From the NCBI RefSeq assembly GCF_014692505.1, contig NZ_JACNYK010000002.1, positions 682,001 through 746,000 on the forward strand: DNA of 64,000 bases, given 5' to 3'. The position numbers were made by a program, and so were the translations under genes. The stretch's first letter is position 1, and the number at the start of each line of letters is the position of its first letter. This DNA comes from Sphingobacterium arenae (GTDB lineage Bacteria > Bacteroidota > Bacteroidia > Sphingobacteriales > Sphingobacteriaceae). Below are positions 35,684 through 43,064 of this stretch, in pieces. Under the pieces are notes generated by a model. It worked only from the letters and a program-made list of their open reading frames with translations, had not been told where the DNA came from and made no database searches.

Positions 35684-36466
35684 TTACCCACTTATCAAAT
35701 ACCGCATCAAAATACGGCGCACATCCTTATTATCGGCTCTATAGGCGATGTGCTTTAGAAGCTGGTCTCCGGGTGTTTCCCGCGCACAGAAGCCAAACCC
35801 TCTGTAGATACCGCGCTCGATATAGACCAGCCCCTTTTCTGCGGAACTTCTGCCTTCTACCTCAAATAGTTTGGTAAACCCTTCGAAACGATGGGCGTGC
35901 AAGAAGGTATCGACACGCTGGTTATAGCTTTCGGGAGATTCCTGATCAATGCAGGCACCATAGCAGCTCTTGATCTGGTAATGAAAACAGGCAGACCGTG
36001 TTTTGTACAGCCCGTTTATTTTCGGACAGAGCTTATATTTTTCCGTGAGCCGATAAAGGGTGTTTTTCGCCTCCGTCATCCCGGCAAAGGTGATGACCTC
36101 GTCTCCCCGCTCCTGGTTATTCGCAATGCGCAGTGCCTTATAGCCATTTTCATGCTGTATATATAATCCAAAGGGATCCATAGTACGCCGCTGTGAACAG
36201 TTATAAAGCGGCTGGTGGCGTTTGATAAGGTCGGACTCATACAACAGGGCGATGAGTTCGCTTCCCATCGGCTCGTAGGCGATACGCGTCACTGTGCGTT
36301 GTATTTTGCGCGATTTATTGTCTTTGCCTTGAAAATGTTGCTGCACACGCTTACGGATGTGTATGCTCTTGCCGATGTAGACGAGATCGTCGTGTTGGGT
36401 GTAGAAGAAATAGACACCCGGCAGGCCGGGCAGTCTTTCGATCATAGCTTGCAATGCTGCTGTCAT
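35684..36466 (-). CDS. GIY-YIG nuclease domain protein (UvrC/Cho-like)
   Basis: This 260-aa protein starts with a GIY-YIG domain (PGVYFFYTQHDDLVYIGKS, residues about 15-33, then IRKRVQQHF). The middle contains GSELIALLYESDLIKRHQP and the cysteine-bearing KTRSACFHYQIKSCYGACI of UvrC-N/Cho proteins. These cut DNA during nucleotide-excision-like repair. In many Bacteroidota this module is the C-terminal half of a DnaQ-exonuclease fusion of about 450 aa; here no exonuclease is encoded upstream, so it is either a short form or N-terminally truncated. It is monocistronic. Confidence 0.8.
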   Translation of the reverse strand: MTAALQAMIERLPGLPGVYFFYTQHDDLVYIGKSIHIRKRVQQHFQGKDNKSRKIQRTVTRIAYEPMGSELIALLYESDLIKRHQPLYNCSQRRTMDPFGLYIQHENGYKALRIANNQERGDEVITFAGMTEAKNTLYRLTEKYKLCPKINGLYKTRSACFHYQIKSCYGACIDQESPESYNQRVDTFLHAHRFEGFTKLFEVEGRSSAEKGLVYIERGIYRGFGFCARETPGDQLLKHIAYRADNKDVRRILMRYLISG

Positions 36467-36609
36467 TCGTTAAATCTGCTGCGTATCATGTTCAGACGTT
36501 AATAACACTTTGTTCAGAATCTGAACAACAAAAATACTAATTTTTTTAGTTTTTAGAAATGTTAGTTATATTTGGGGCTTATAAATTATAATACCAAATG
36601 AAGTTATAG

Positions 36610-36828
36610 GAGTACGAATCTTTAAGGTCACAAATTGTGACCTTAAAGAAAAGAGGAAATCATAGCAAGTATCTCCCTAATGTATTCACTGAACAAGGTG
36701 TTGCGATGTTATCAAGTGTATTAAGAAGTCCCCAAGCCATCCAAGTAAATATCCAAATCATGCGTGTATTTACTCGGATAAGACAAATTGTCGCAGACTC
36801 TACCACGCATGGACGTACGATTAGCTGA
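36610..36828 (+). pseudogene. ORF6N/KilA-N-type DNA-binding protein, remnant
   Basis: The frame reads [20 protein letters not shown] and then [20 protein letters not shown] with [17 protein letters not shown]. This is the central core of ORF6N-domain proteins found in phages and mobile islands. A TAG precedes the first residue, and the frame ends soon after VADS, so both ends are lost. The following 75 bp hold no continuation. It is a trace of a prophage-like or mobile element. Confidence 0.8.
36619..36649. repeat. 31-bp perfect palindrome (15+1+15) inside the ORF6N remnant
   Basis: TCTTTAAGGTCACAA, a central A, and the exact complement lie over the codons for [10 protein letters not shown]. 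It may be a coding coincidence, an autoregulatory operator, or the reason the gene broke near this point. Confidence 0.75.
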
Positions 36829-36905
36829 CCGTCATTTTGGTATGTCGAAAATTCCGAACAATCGCTGGGAAACTGAATTTTGGCATTTCGGAACTACAAT
36901 ACAAT

Positions 36906-37373
36906 TTATTTGTCAATTTTTTGTGTGTCTGTTTTATAAACATTGGGGTCGAATAGCTCCATATATAATTCTGGTTTTGGCAGTTTACTAAAGCCATACT
37001 TCTCATAGAGCCAATCTGCTGTGGATGTCAATAAAATCCACCGTCTTAATCCTTGTAAATTTGGATGTTTAATTACAGCGTCCATTAGTTTTTTTGAAAG
37101 TCCTTGTCCTCGATAAATATCCAAAACATAAATGTCTCCCAAGTAAGCAATAGTTGAATAATCCGATATGATTCTTGCAAACCCAATTTGTTTACCGTTA
37201 TGAAATAGTCCGAAGTTTAAAGAATTGTCAATTGAAGTCTTTACTCTTTCATAGGGAATATTGTCACTCCAACCTGAATATTTTGATAGAAAGTCGTGGA
37301 TTGCAACAATATCCATTTTTGATTTGTCTGTTGTAATTGTAAAGTCGTCAAAAGTGATTTCAATTATTTTCAT
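36906..37373 (-). CDS. GNAT-family N-acetyltransferase
   Basis: This 155-aa GNAT protein contains the strand AYLGDIYVLDIYRGQGLSKK, which carries the acetyl-CoA pyrophosphate-binding loop (RGQGLS). WILLTSTADWLYEKYGF near the C-terminus is typical of the family that includes YpeA-like acetyltransferases. The substrate is unknown. It is downstream of the VOC gene on the same strand, separated by 56 bp, so the two may share a transcript. Confidence 0.82.
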   Translation of the reverse strand: MKIIEITFDDFTITTDKSKMDIVAIHDFLSKYSGWSDNIPYERVKTSIDNSLNFGLFHNGKQIGFARIISDYSTIAYLGDIYVLDIYRGQGLSKKLMDAVIKHPNLQGLRRWILLTSTADWLYEKYGFSKLPKPELYMELFDPNVYKTDTQKIDK

Positions 37374-37429
37374 TTCGTATTCATTTTTATTTCAGTTTTA
37401 TCTATTTGGTTGGTCTTCGCCAATGACCG

Positions 37430-37900
37430 CTATTCCTGCGGTGGTGAATATTTTACAATGTCAATACCAACTCCGTTTGGGTCTTGTATAGCAAAATGCC
37501 TATCGCCCCACGGTTCGTTGCGAATGTCTATTTTGATTTCAATTCCTTTTTGTTTCAGTTCGTTGTAGATACTATCAACGTCGTCTACTTCAATGGTTAG
37601 ATAAACTCCCTTATTTTGAAAAGGCGATTGAAAAAGCGATTGCTGACTTGGGTGGTTTGGAAGTAAAAAGCTTATTTCCGCTTCGTGATTGGGTGTGTGC
37701 AACAAAAGGTAAAATTCATTTTCAAATGTTACACCAAAACCCAATATTTTGGTGTAAAACTCTTTTGTTTCTGCTAATTTCGGTGTTACGATACCTGCGT
37801 TTAATTTCATCTTAATTTGTTTTTTAGTTGTTGAACTTGATTGAGAAAATACATTTGCAGTTAAGCAAAATGTGGTAATGATTAAAACTATCCATTTCAT
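37430..37900 (-). CDS. VOC-family (glyoxalase-like) protein with signal peptide
   Basis: This 156-aa protein has an unusual N-terminal signal peptide (LIITTFCLTANVFSQ) ahead of a standard vicinal-oxygen-chelate module. That module shows KLAETKEFYTKILGFGV, YLTIEVDDVDSIYNELKQKGI and GDRHFAIQDPNGVGIDIV. VOC proteins act as dioxygenases, glyoxalases or antibiotic-binding proteins. An internal ATG (MKLNAGIV, residue 31) would give a cytosolic 126-aa form of normal size, so the secreted form is not certain. It lies 72 bp downstream of an AraC-type regulator that may control it. Confidence 0.78.
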   Translation of the reverse strand: MKWIVLIITTFCLTANVFSQSSSTTKKQIKMKLNAGIVTPKLAETKEFYTKILGFGVTFENEFYLLLHTPNHEAEISFLLPNHPSQQSLFQSPFQNKGVYLTIEVDDVDSIYNELKQKGIEIKIDIRNEPWGDRHFAIQDPNGVGIDIVKYSPPQE

Positions 37901-37972
37901 TGTTTTTGAATTTGATTAACGATATAAAATTCGAACAAGTGAAGTTGATAGAATAGTAAAAATCGGACAACC

Positions 37973-38788
37973 TTATCTGCCAAATGCCTTGCTTGGTGTA
38001 ACACCGTAAAAATTTTTGAACTCTTTTATAAAATGTGATTGGTCGTAGTAGCCTGCGTCAAAGAATAATTTATTCTGCCGCAAACTTTGCTTTGAGGGCT
38101 TTGCTCTTAAAATATTTTGAAAACGAATAACTTTGCTAAATGTCTTGGCAGTGTCTCCGACATAAAACTCAAAAATTCTGCGAAGTTGTCTTTGACTGAC
38201 ACCTGTGTTTAAGTCTTTCTCAACATCAAGCACGCCGAAGTTTTGTAAAATAATGTCTATTGCATTGTATAATCGGTTGTCGTTATCAAATTCTATTTTT
38301 TTAATCAGTTCGAGAAAATAATTGTCAAGCAAGACTTTGATTTCTTCCGGCTTTTGTTTTTCATTAAAACTATTTGAAATAAAATTGGACAAATACGGAA
38401 CAACCAATTGCAAATGTTCATATCGGTTGCTTAATTCCATTGCGTTAATTCTGAAAAGTTGCGGAAACATTGTCGGCAAAAAACGAAGACCAACATAGTT
38501 GAAAGTATTATCAAGCGGAAATTCTGTAAACTTTTTGCAGAAACCCATTACATAATTTTCCTGCGGGTTGTTGAGTTCAAAATAAATATCAATGCAACCG
38601 TCGGCTACAACACGATAATTAAATTGTTCGGATAATTCTTGTGTGGTTTTGAGTTGCCAATAGCAATAAAGGAATGGTTGAAGTTTGATGTCGGGCAGAA
38701 ATTCAGTGTATATTACATTATCAGCCGATTGGCTGACAGTCGGTTGAACAGGTTTGTATAGGCTTCTTATTTCTGGCGTAAAGTTCAC
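37973..38788 (-). CDS. AraC-type regulator with DUF6597-like N-terminal domain
   Basis: This 271-aa regulator has a GTG start at 38788; no in-frame ATG lies nearby. The N-terminal domain (about residues 25-160, FLPDIKLQPFLYCYWQLKT, GCIDIYFEL and YVGLRFLPTM) matches the DUF6597 sensor region. The C-terminal HTH region contains VSQRQLRRIFEFYVGDTAKTF and AGYYDQSHFIKEFKNFYGVTPS, typical of AraC/XylS proteins. It likely regulates the adjoining VOC and GNAT genes. A terminator-like hairpin upstream separates it from the sigma-factor operon. Confidence 0.85.
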   Translation of the reverse strand: MNFTPEIRSLYKPVQPTVSQSADNVIYTEFLPDIKLQPFLYCYWQLKTTQELSEQFNYRVVADGCIDIYFELNNPQENYVMGFCKKFTEFPLDNTFNYVGLRFLPTMFPQLFRINAMELSNRYEHLQLVVPYLSNFISNSFNEKQKPEEIKVLLDNYFLELIKKIEFDNDNRLYNAIDIILQNFGVLDVEKDLNTGVSQRQLRRIFEFYVGDTAKTFSKVIRFQNILRAKPSKQSLRQNKLFFDAGYYDQSHFIKEFKNFYGVTPSKAFGR

Positions 38789-38904
38789 TATTAATCGTTA
38801 GCGCGTTATTGGTTTAAAATGCCTTATAATTCATTTATCTGTTGAACAAATGTACAAAATATTTCCTGCCGTTTCGCTTTGCCTGAGCGATAGAAGCGGA
38901 AAAC

Positions 38905-38937
38905 CCACACCAGAGTGCAATAGAGCGAGGTGTGGGC
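38905..38937 (-). terminator. terminator of the ECF-sigma operon
   Basis: CCCACACC (38905-38912) pairs with GGTGTGGG (38930-38937), 18 bp beyond the stop of the last operon gene. Read on the minus strand the stem is followed by TTTTCC. Confidence 0.55.
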
Positions 38938-38955
38938 CTAGAGGTGTGGATGATG

Positions 38956-39312
38956 TTATTTTGCAACTATCTTAGGTGTATTATTTATTATCTTCCAATG
39001 TCCATTTTCCCGAACGCATATTATCAATGAATGAAAGATAAGATACTCACTTTCCAACGTCGCGTGTGCAATAGCCATATTGTCTGATTGCTTTATGCTG
39101 TTGATCACCAAGCTCCTTGGGCTTCCTCCGAATCGCTTGGTACGGATGAGTTCGATATAGTCGGATTTTGAGAATATAAAAATCCCTTTTTCATCGAAAA
39201 ACCCGTCCTGTATATTCTGAAAACCGGGGTGTAAGATACTTTTCAATACAGCTACATCACGATTGTCGCCAGCTTTTACAAATGCTTCGATTGCTTTTTC
39301 TGCTTGTTCCAT
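38956..39312 (-). CDS. NTF2-like/SnoaL-type small protein
   Basis: This 118-aa alpha+beta protein begins with the helix AEKAIEAFVKAGDNRDVAVL, and ILHPGFQNI and NGHWKIINNTPKIV occur at the positions expected for the Lumazine_bd_2/DUF4440 NTF2 fold. Such proteins form a cone-shaped pocket used as enzyme or ligand-binding domain. It lies 2 bp downstream of the azoreductase gene and is the last gene of the operon with the ECF sigma factor. No catalytic residue can be assigned. Confidence 0.72.
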   Translation of the reverse strand: MEQAEKAIEAFVKAGDNRDVAVLKSILHPGFQNIQDGFFDEKGIFIFSKSDYIELIRTKRFGGSPRSLVINSIKQSDNMAIAHATLESEYLIFHSLIICVRENGHWKIINNTPKIVAK

Positions 39313-39314
39313 TT

Positions 39315-39899
39315 TTATTTGTTTAAGATGTTCATAAATAATTCGTTTTGATGGTTTAGTTGTTGTTTGACGGATTCTTTATCATCCGTTCCGTCCAATG
39401 AATAATAATAAATCTCCCTAATGCCAATAAAGTTTAAAATCTGCTGCAGGTGCATTTCCACCAGATTAGGTATATCTGATCTGAGTTCCCCCATAGCGGA
39501 TAGAATGTATGTTTTTTTATTTTGCAGCAATCCGATTGCTTTATCGTCGTCGTATCTGAAAGTTTTACCTGTGCGCAACACCAGGTCAAAATACGCTTTC
39601 AGCGAAGAGGGAATGCCAAAATTATACATGGGCAATGTGATAAGGATTTCATCACACCCGAATAGTTCTGCTATCAACTGGTCAGACAATTTTAGGTGGT
39701 CTGAAGTATCCCCGGCGGTATAAAATTTCTCAAGTACGTCTTGCTCAAGATGGGGAATGTGGGAAGTGCCGACTTCCCGTATGCGGATGCTCCCACCCGG
39801 ATTATGTTCTTTCCATGCCCGTACAAAATTGTCTCCTGCATTGCGCGAATAAGAGTTTTTTAAACGTAAGCTGCTGTCAATTCTCAATAATGTCTTCAT
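39315..39899 (-). CDS. azoR: FMN-dependent NADH-azoreductase
   Basis: This 194-aa flavodoxin-fold protein starts MKTLLRIDSSLRLKNSYSRN, the AzoR phosphate-binding loop. ITLPMYNFGIPSSLKAYFDLVLRTGKTFRY is the FMN-contacting signature and KKTYILSAMGE supports the same fold. AzoR enzymes reduce quinones and azo compounds with NADH and protect against thiol or quinone stress. It is in the ECF-sigma operon, which suggests induction by the sensed stress. Family assignment is strong; the native substrate is probably a quinone. Confidence 0.88.
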   Translation of the reverse strand: MKTLLRIDSSLRLKNSYSRNAGDNFVRAWKEHNPGGSIRIREVGTSHIPHLEQDVLEKFYTAGDTSDHLKLSDQLIAELFGCDEILITLPMYNFGIPSSLKAYFDLVLRTGKTFRYDDDKAIGLLQNKKTYILSAMGELRSDIPNLVEMHLQQILNFIGIREIYYYSLDGTDDKESVKQQLNHQNELFMNILNK

Positions 39900-39935
39900 C
39901 TTTTTTTACTCTTTCTAAGGAAGACAGTTTGCGTA

Positions 39936-40784
39936 TTAAATATGTGACAGCTTGGTAATATTTTTTAACTTATCCGGGTCTACAATGGAATATATTCCCT
40001 GTATTAATCCATCTGTGCTTAATTGGAGAATATGACAGTTATGAAGCTTTTCATTCTCCCAAAAACAAACAGCAGGTTGATGATTGAAAAATTGAAAGGT
40101 AAATGTTTTTCCCATCAGAAAATGTTGCTGTACATAAACCAATAAAGTGGCTGTAGCTGTTTTTCCTATGTCCGAACCGCTCACTACCTGTACTTTGGTG
40201 CCCCCGTCAGCACTTAGTTTTATATCGCTTACCAATAAGTCTTCCAATTCCCCGATGTCAGCATGAGCCAATGCTTTCTGGTACCTGCTTACAGTCTCAA
40301 ATGAAGTACCCGAGTGGGGATTATAATTTGTGTATTTACTGTCTTTTAATTGCTTGTTGGCCCTGCTTAATAGCTGACGCGAATTTTCTGTGCTTATTTC
40401 AAGCAGTTCGGCTATCTCTGCATGTGAATAATTGAAGCCCTCTTTCAATATGAAAGCCGCTCTCTCTTTTGCGTTCAGATGCTCGAACAGAACAAGCATG
40501 GTATAGCTTGCAGTTTCGTCTCTAAGAAGTTTTGTATCAGCACTTTCAAACGAAACAGGTTCAGGAAGCCATTCGCCGAAAACTTCTTTTTTACTTTGGC
40601 GGGTTTTGAAATTTATGGCATGATTAATCGTGCTTTTAATCAAAAAGTTTGATTCGTGGCGGATACTTGATTTATCTAATGTAATGTATTTTTCAAGTAC
40701 ATCCTGTACCAAATCTCTGGCATCTTCGTATGAACCAACGATGTTATAGGCATAGGTCAGGAGTTTATTATAGTGCTTCTGCAT
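39936..40784 (-). CDS. ECF sigma factor with C-terminal SnoaL domain (ECF41/SigJ-like)
   Basis: This 282-aa sigma factor has region 2 (YAYNIVGSYEDARDLVQDV) and region 4 (LNAKERAAFILKEGFNYSHA, then EIAELLEISTENSRQLLSRA). A C-terminal NTF2/SnoaL-like domain covers about residues 170-275. This layout is that of ECF41-type factors, where the fused domain replaces a separate anti-sigma factor and such factors usually control a neighbouring oxidoreductase gene. Here the azoreductase follows 36 bp downstream. Autoregulation of the whole operon is a reasonable inference. Confidence 0.88.
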   Translation of the reverse strand: MQKHYNKLLTYAYNIVGSYEDARDLVQDVLEKYITLDKSSIRHESNFLIKSTINHAINFKTRQSKKEVFGEWLPEPVSFESADTKLLRDETASYTMLVLFEHLNAKERAAFILKEGFNYSHAEIAELLEISTENSRQLLSRANKQLKDSKYTNYNPHSGTSFETVSRYQKALAHADIGELEDLLVSDIKLSADGGTKVQVVSGSDIGKTATATLLVYVQQHFLMGKTFTFQFFNHQPAVCFWENEKLHNCHILQLSTDGLIQGIYSIVDPDKLKNITKLSHI

Positions 40785-40802
40785 TGGTTTTGAATTCTTT
40801 GG

Positions 40803-41168
40803 TTAAATAGCCATGCCGCTTCCACCAACTACTTTTATACCTTCAGGAAACTCTTTCCAAAAACGGATATATCTATATTTAGCTTCAAAAGGCTCATTAT
40901 TATAATCTCCTTTTAACTTCATCTGCAATGTAATGATTGCCAAATCCGCTATGATGTTCAGTTCTTCTACTTTGGGAGTAAGTTCTTTTACTTTTAAATT
41001 TCCCTCACGATAGGTTTGCAAATCCATTTCCTTAGTTATTGTCTGACCGCTGGGAACTACAAAAAGCAAATCAGCATGCAATAGGTTGTCGAGTACTTCC
41101 GTATCACTATTTTTGATGGCTTCGTAAAGCGTGTTTTCGAGATTTAAAATTTCATCCTTTGTTATCAT
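40803..41168 (-). CDS. DUF4440-type NTF2-like protein
   Basis: This 121-aa protein has the pattern ILNLENTLYEAIKNSDTEVLDNLLHADLLFV, followed by a beta-sheet ending in YRYIRFWKEFPEGIKVVGGS, as in DUF4440/SnoaL-like proteins. It is the second gene of the operon, 18 bp upstream of the ECF sigma gene. Together with the sigma factor's own SnoaL domain and the last gene, the operon encodes three NTF2-like domains, suggesting a shared ligand. No active-site residue is evident. Confidence 0.75.
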   Translation of the reverse strand: MITKDEILNLENTLYEAIKNSDTEVLDNLLHADLLFVVPSGQTITKEMDLQTYREGNLKVKELTPKVEELNIIADLAIITLQMKLKGDYNNEPFEAKYRYIRFWKEFPEGIKVVGGSGMAI

Positions 41169-41187
41169 TTCGTAGTCATTCCCGTAT

Positions 41188-41784
41188 TTATTGTTTCCAG
41201 TTCAGGTTGCCGTTTTTGTCAAACATTTCGATAGACGGATTGCCCAGACTATCAACCTTTAGAACAATCCTCGGTATTTCGTTGTTATCCTTCATTACCA
41301 GAGCCGCATTCCCGTTTTCCGTAAGCAGGTTAATACGATTAATATTATGGCCCGGCTTACCGGACAGGTCTTTGTCGTTTATTAATAGGCCGGCCCTGAA
41401 ATAATTGTCGTGTTTATTGTCTTGTGCCAAGATGCCGACAGCATCCGCGTTTTGGTAATCGAACGCTAATGCATTTAAGTTAGTTTCCGCATTATCGGTA
41501 ATGGCAAGTCCCCCTCTTTCATCCCCGTTTTTATCATAGAATATAAGACCTGCTGGTGCGTAAGCCCTTTTATACGTTTTCCCATCAATAATGGGTTGCG
41601 GAATATAGTCTGTGTTTGCAATAACGATACGATTTTTCCCCGAACGGTCATTGATATCTATTCTTTCTGCTGTTAAGTTTTGCTTCTCGTTTAACAAAAA
41701 GTACACTAAGCACGACATTAAAACAAAATTGGAAAGAATGAGTGTTGTTAAGAATACTTTTAGTGGTCTTGAAATTGTTTGCAT
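41188..41784 (-). CDS. membrane-anchored protein of unknown function (198 aa)
   Basis: One N-terminal hydrophobic segment (about residues 9-31) is followed by a soluble domain rich in short beta strands and aspartate/asparagine turns (IDINDRSGKNRIVIAN, GLIFYDKNGDERGGLAI, GNPSIEMFDKNGNLNW). The repeating D-x-N-G turns suggest a beta-solenoid-like fold on the outer face of the inner membrane. Homologous hypothetical proteins are common in Bacteroidota, but I know no function. It is the first gene of the ECF-sigma operon, 19 bp before the DUF4440 gene. Confidence 0.6.
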   Translation of the reverse strand: MQTISRPLKVFLTTLILSNFVLMSCLVYFLLNEKQNLTAERIDINDRSGKNRIVIANTDYIPQPIIDGKTYKRAYAPAGLIFYDKNGDERGGLAITDNAETNLNALAFDYQNADAVGILAQDNKHDNYFRAGLLINDKDLSGKPGHNINRINLLTENGNAALVMKDNNEIPRIVLKVDSLGNPSIEMFDKNGNLNWKQ

Positions 41785-41847
41785 AATGAATTATATTTAT
41801 TGATTATTACCGGATACACTACTAATTTTTTTGGGTAGGTAGTAATA

Positions 41848-41947
41848 GCTTTCTTGTTCATAACACTATTTTTTGAGTTTATCCAAAGTCCTTTGATAAA
41901 AATTCAATGTATTGTATCTGCTCGTGTTTTAGTTTTTGTAAATTCAT
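41848..41947 (-). pseudogene. collapsed second copy of the VOC gene
   Basis: The copy has the start (ATG at 41947, then QKLKHEQIQYIEFLSKD) and the end with downstream flank of the intact VOC gene at 44910-45269. The roughly 280 bp between are deleted, so the frame closes after 22 codons. Both ends match the intact copy at nucleotide level, including the flank TAGTGTTATGAACAAGAA. Confidence 0.85.
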
Positions 41948-42005
41948 ATCTGTCTATGTTTTAATTATTTCTTAAACTTAAAATTACTGTTTATTTTTTG
42001 TTACA

Positions 42006-42413
42006 TTATTTCTCCCAATCTACCGCTTCATCAGCCACGGCAATGGCTTCTATTTCGATGAGTGCATCGGGAGAGAATAGTGCGGATACTTCTAATATAG
42101 TATCCGCAGGATAAGGACGTGAAAAATATTTTCCACGCAGTGCTACTATTTTTTCAAAGTTACCCATATCGCGAAGCATAATGGTTACCTTCACCACATT
42201 TTTTAAACTTGAACCCCCAGCTTTCAAGACTTTGTCCAAATTTTCAAAAGCTTTTTGGGCCTGGGCATCAAAATCGCCGATACCAAGTAGTTTGCCATCA
42301 TCGCCAATAGCCGTTTGTCCCGAAATAAATAATAAGTCGCCCACCCGATGGCCTTGTGCCAGGCGAAACGGTTCGTAAGTGTCTGGTGTAATTTTGATCT
42401 GTGAAATTTTCAT
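42006..42413 (-). CDS. RidA-family (YjgF/YER057c/UK114) protein, non-canonical
   Basis: This 135-aa protein has the chorismate-mutase-like RidA fold signatures: GDLLFISGQTAIGDDGKLL, AFENLDKVLKAGGSSLKNVV and the C-terminal block ALIEIEAIAVAD. RidA proteins deaminate reactive enamine/imine intermediates. The arginine that RidA uses in the segment before the last strand appears to be replaced (RPYPADTILEVSAL), so this member may belong to an Rid subgroup with another reaction. It is transcribed alone, downstream of a gap holding a LysE remnant. Confidence 0.8.
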   Translation of the reverse strand: MKISQIKITPDTYEPFRLAQGHRVGDLLFISGQTAIGDDGKLLGIGDFDAQAQKAFENLDKVLKAGGSSLKNVVKVTIMLRDMGNFEKIVALRGKYFSRPYPADTILEVSALFSPDALIEIEAIAVADEAVDWEK

Positions 42414-42482
42414 TATTGCATTTATTTTACTATTTTCCTGGTGCTGATTACAATCCTCTTTTCCATATTTATTTCTTTTTCG

Positions 42483-42593
42483 TTACTTAGCTCTTGAAAG
42501 CACCATTTTTATTGCTAAAAAAGTTAATACACTGGCCATGAACCATTTTTGCGCCTTTACGCAAAGTGGATTTTCTGTAAGAAAAGCAGCCAT
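42483..42593 (-). pseudogene. C-terminal fragment of a LysE/RhtB-type exporter
   Basis: A 36-codon frame overlapping the DoxX gene's 3' end reads AAFLTENPLCVKAQKWFMAS and VLTFLAIKMVLSRAK before a TAA. This resembles the last helix of LysE-family amino-acid exporters. The rest of the exporter is missing. The DoxX stop lies within it in another frame, so a deletion may have fused the two genes. Confidence 0.5.
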
Positions 42594-43033
42594 TTTTTGG
42601 ATATCAAATTGTCCAGTGAAAATTTTCCGCTGCCCTGAATGAATAGTGCCAGGCATAAGCCAATCATCAGCAAGTGATATTCGAATCCCTCGCCCTCCTT
42701 ATCGCCAAACCAGTTCATAAAAAAGCCATGCTCAAGATGTCCTGCAAATAAAATTATCCCAATAAAAAGACCTCCCATTGCAATTGCCCAAAAACGGGAG
42801 GCAAAGCCTGTTATTATAAAAATAGGTGCAAAGAACTCTATTAAAATAACTAATAACCCCACAAGCCATGGGTGTCCCATCTGTTGCAACCCCTCCAAAG
42901 TTTGGGCAAACCCAAAGCCGCCAAACCAGCCCAGCATAGCCCGCGCTCCGTGTGGAAACATAACGATACCTATTGTGAGGCGAATAATTAAACCTGTATA
43001 ATCATTGTGTGTACTAAAAATTTTCTGTTTCAT
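42557..43033 (-). CDS. DoxX-family membrane protein
   Basis: This protein (158 aa from the ATG at 43033) has four hydrophobic segments. The N-terminal RLTIGIVMFPHGARAMLGWFGGFGF and the middle VILIEFFAPIFIITGFASR are standard DoxX features. DoxX proteins are small inner-membrane proteins linked to thiol or redox stress, with no settled reaction. Starts at 43060 and 43042 would add nine or three residues. The last residues (LLFLQKIHFA) overlap the LysE fragment in another frame and may be a foreign tail created by a deletion. It follows the outer-membrane protein gene by 31 bp. Confidence 0.8.
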   Translation of the reverse strand: MKQKIFSTHNDYTGLIIRLTIGIVMFPHGARAMLGWFGGFGFAQTLEGLQQMGHPWLVGLLVILIEFFAPIFIITGFASRFWAIAMGGLFIGIILFAGHLEHGFFMNWFGDKEGEGFEYHLLMIGLCLALFIQGSGKFSLDNLISKKWLLFLQKIHFA

Positions 43034-43064
43034 GATTTCGTTCATTATTTGATGATACAATTAT

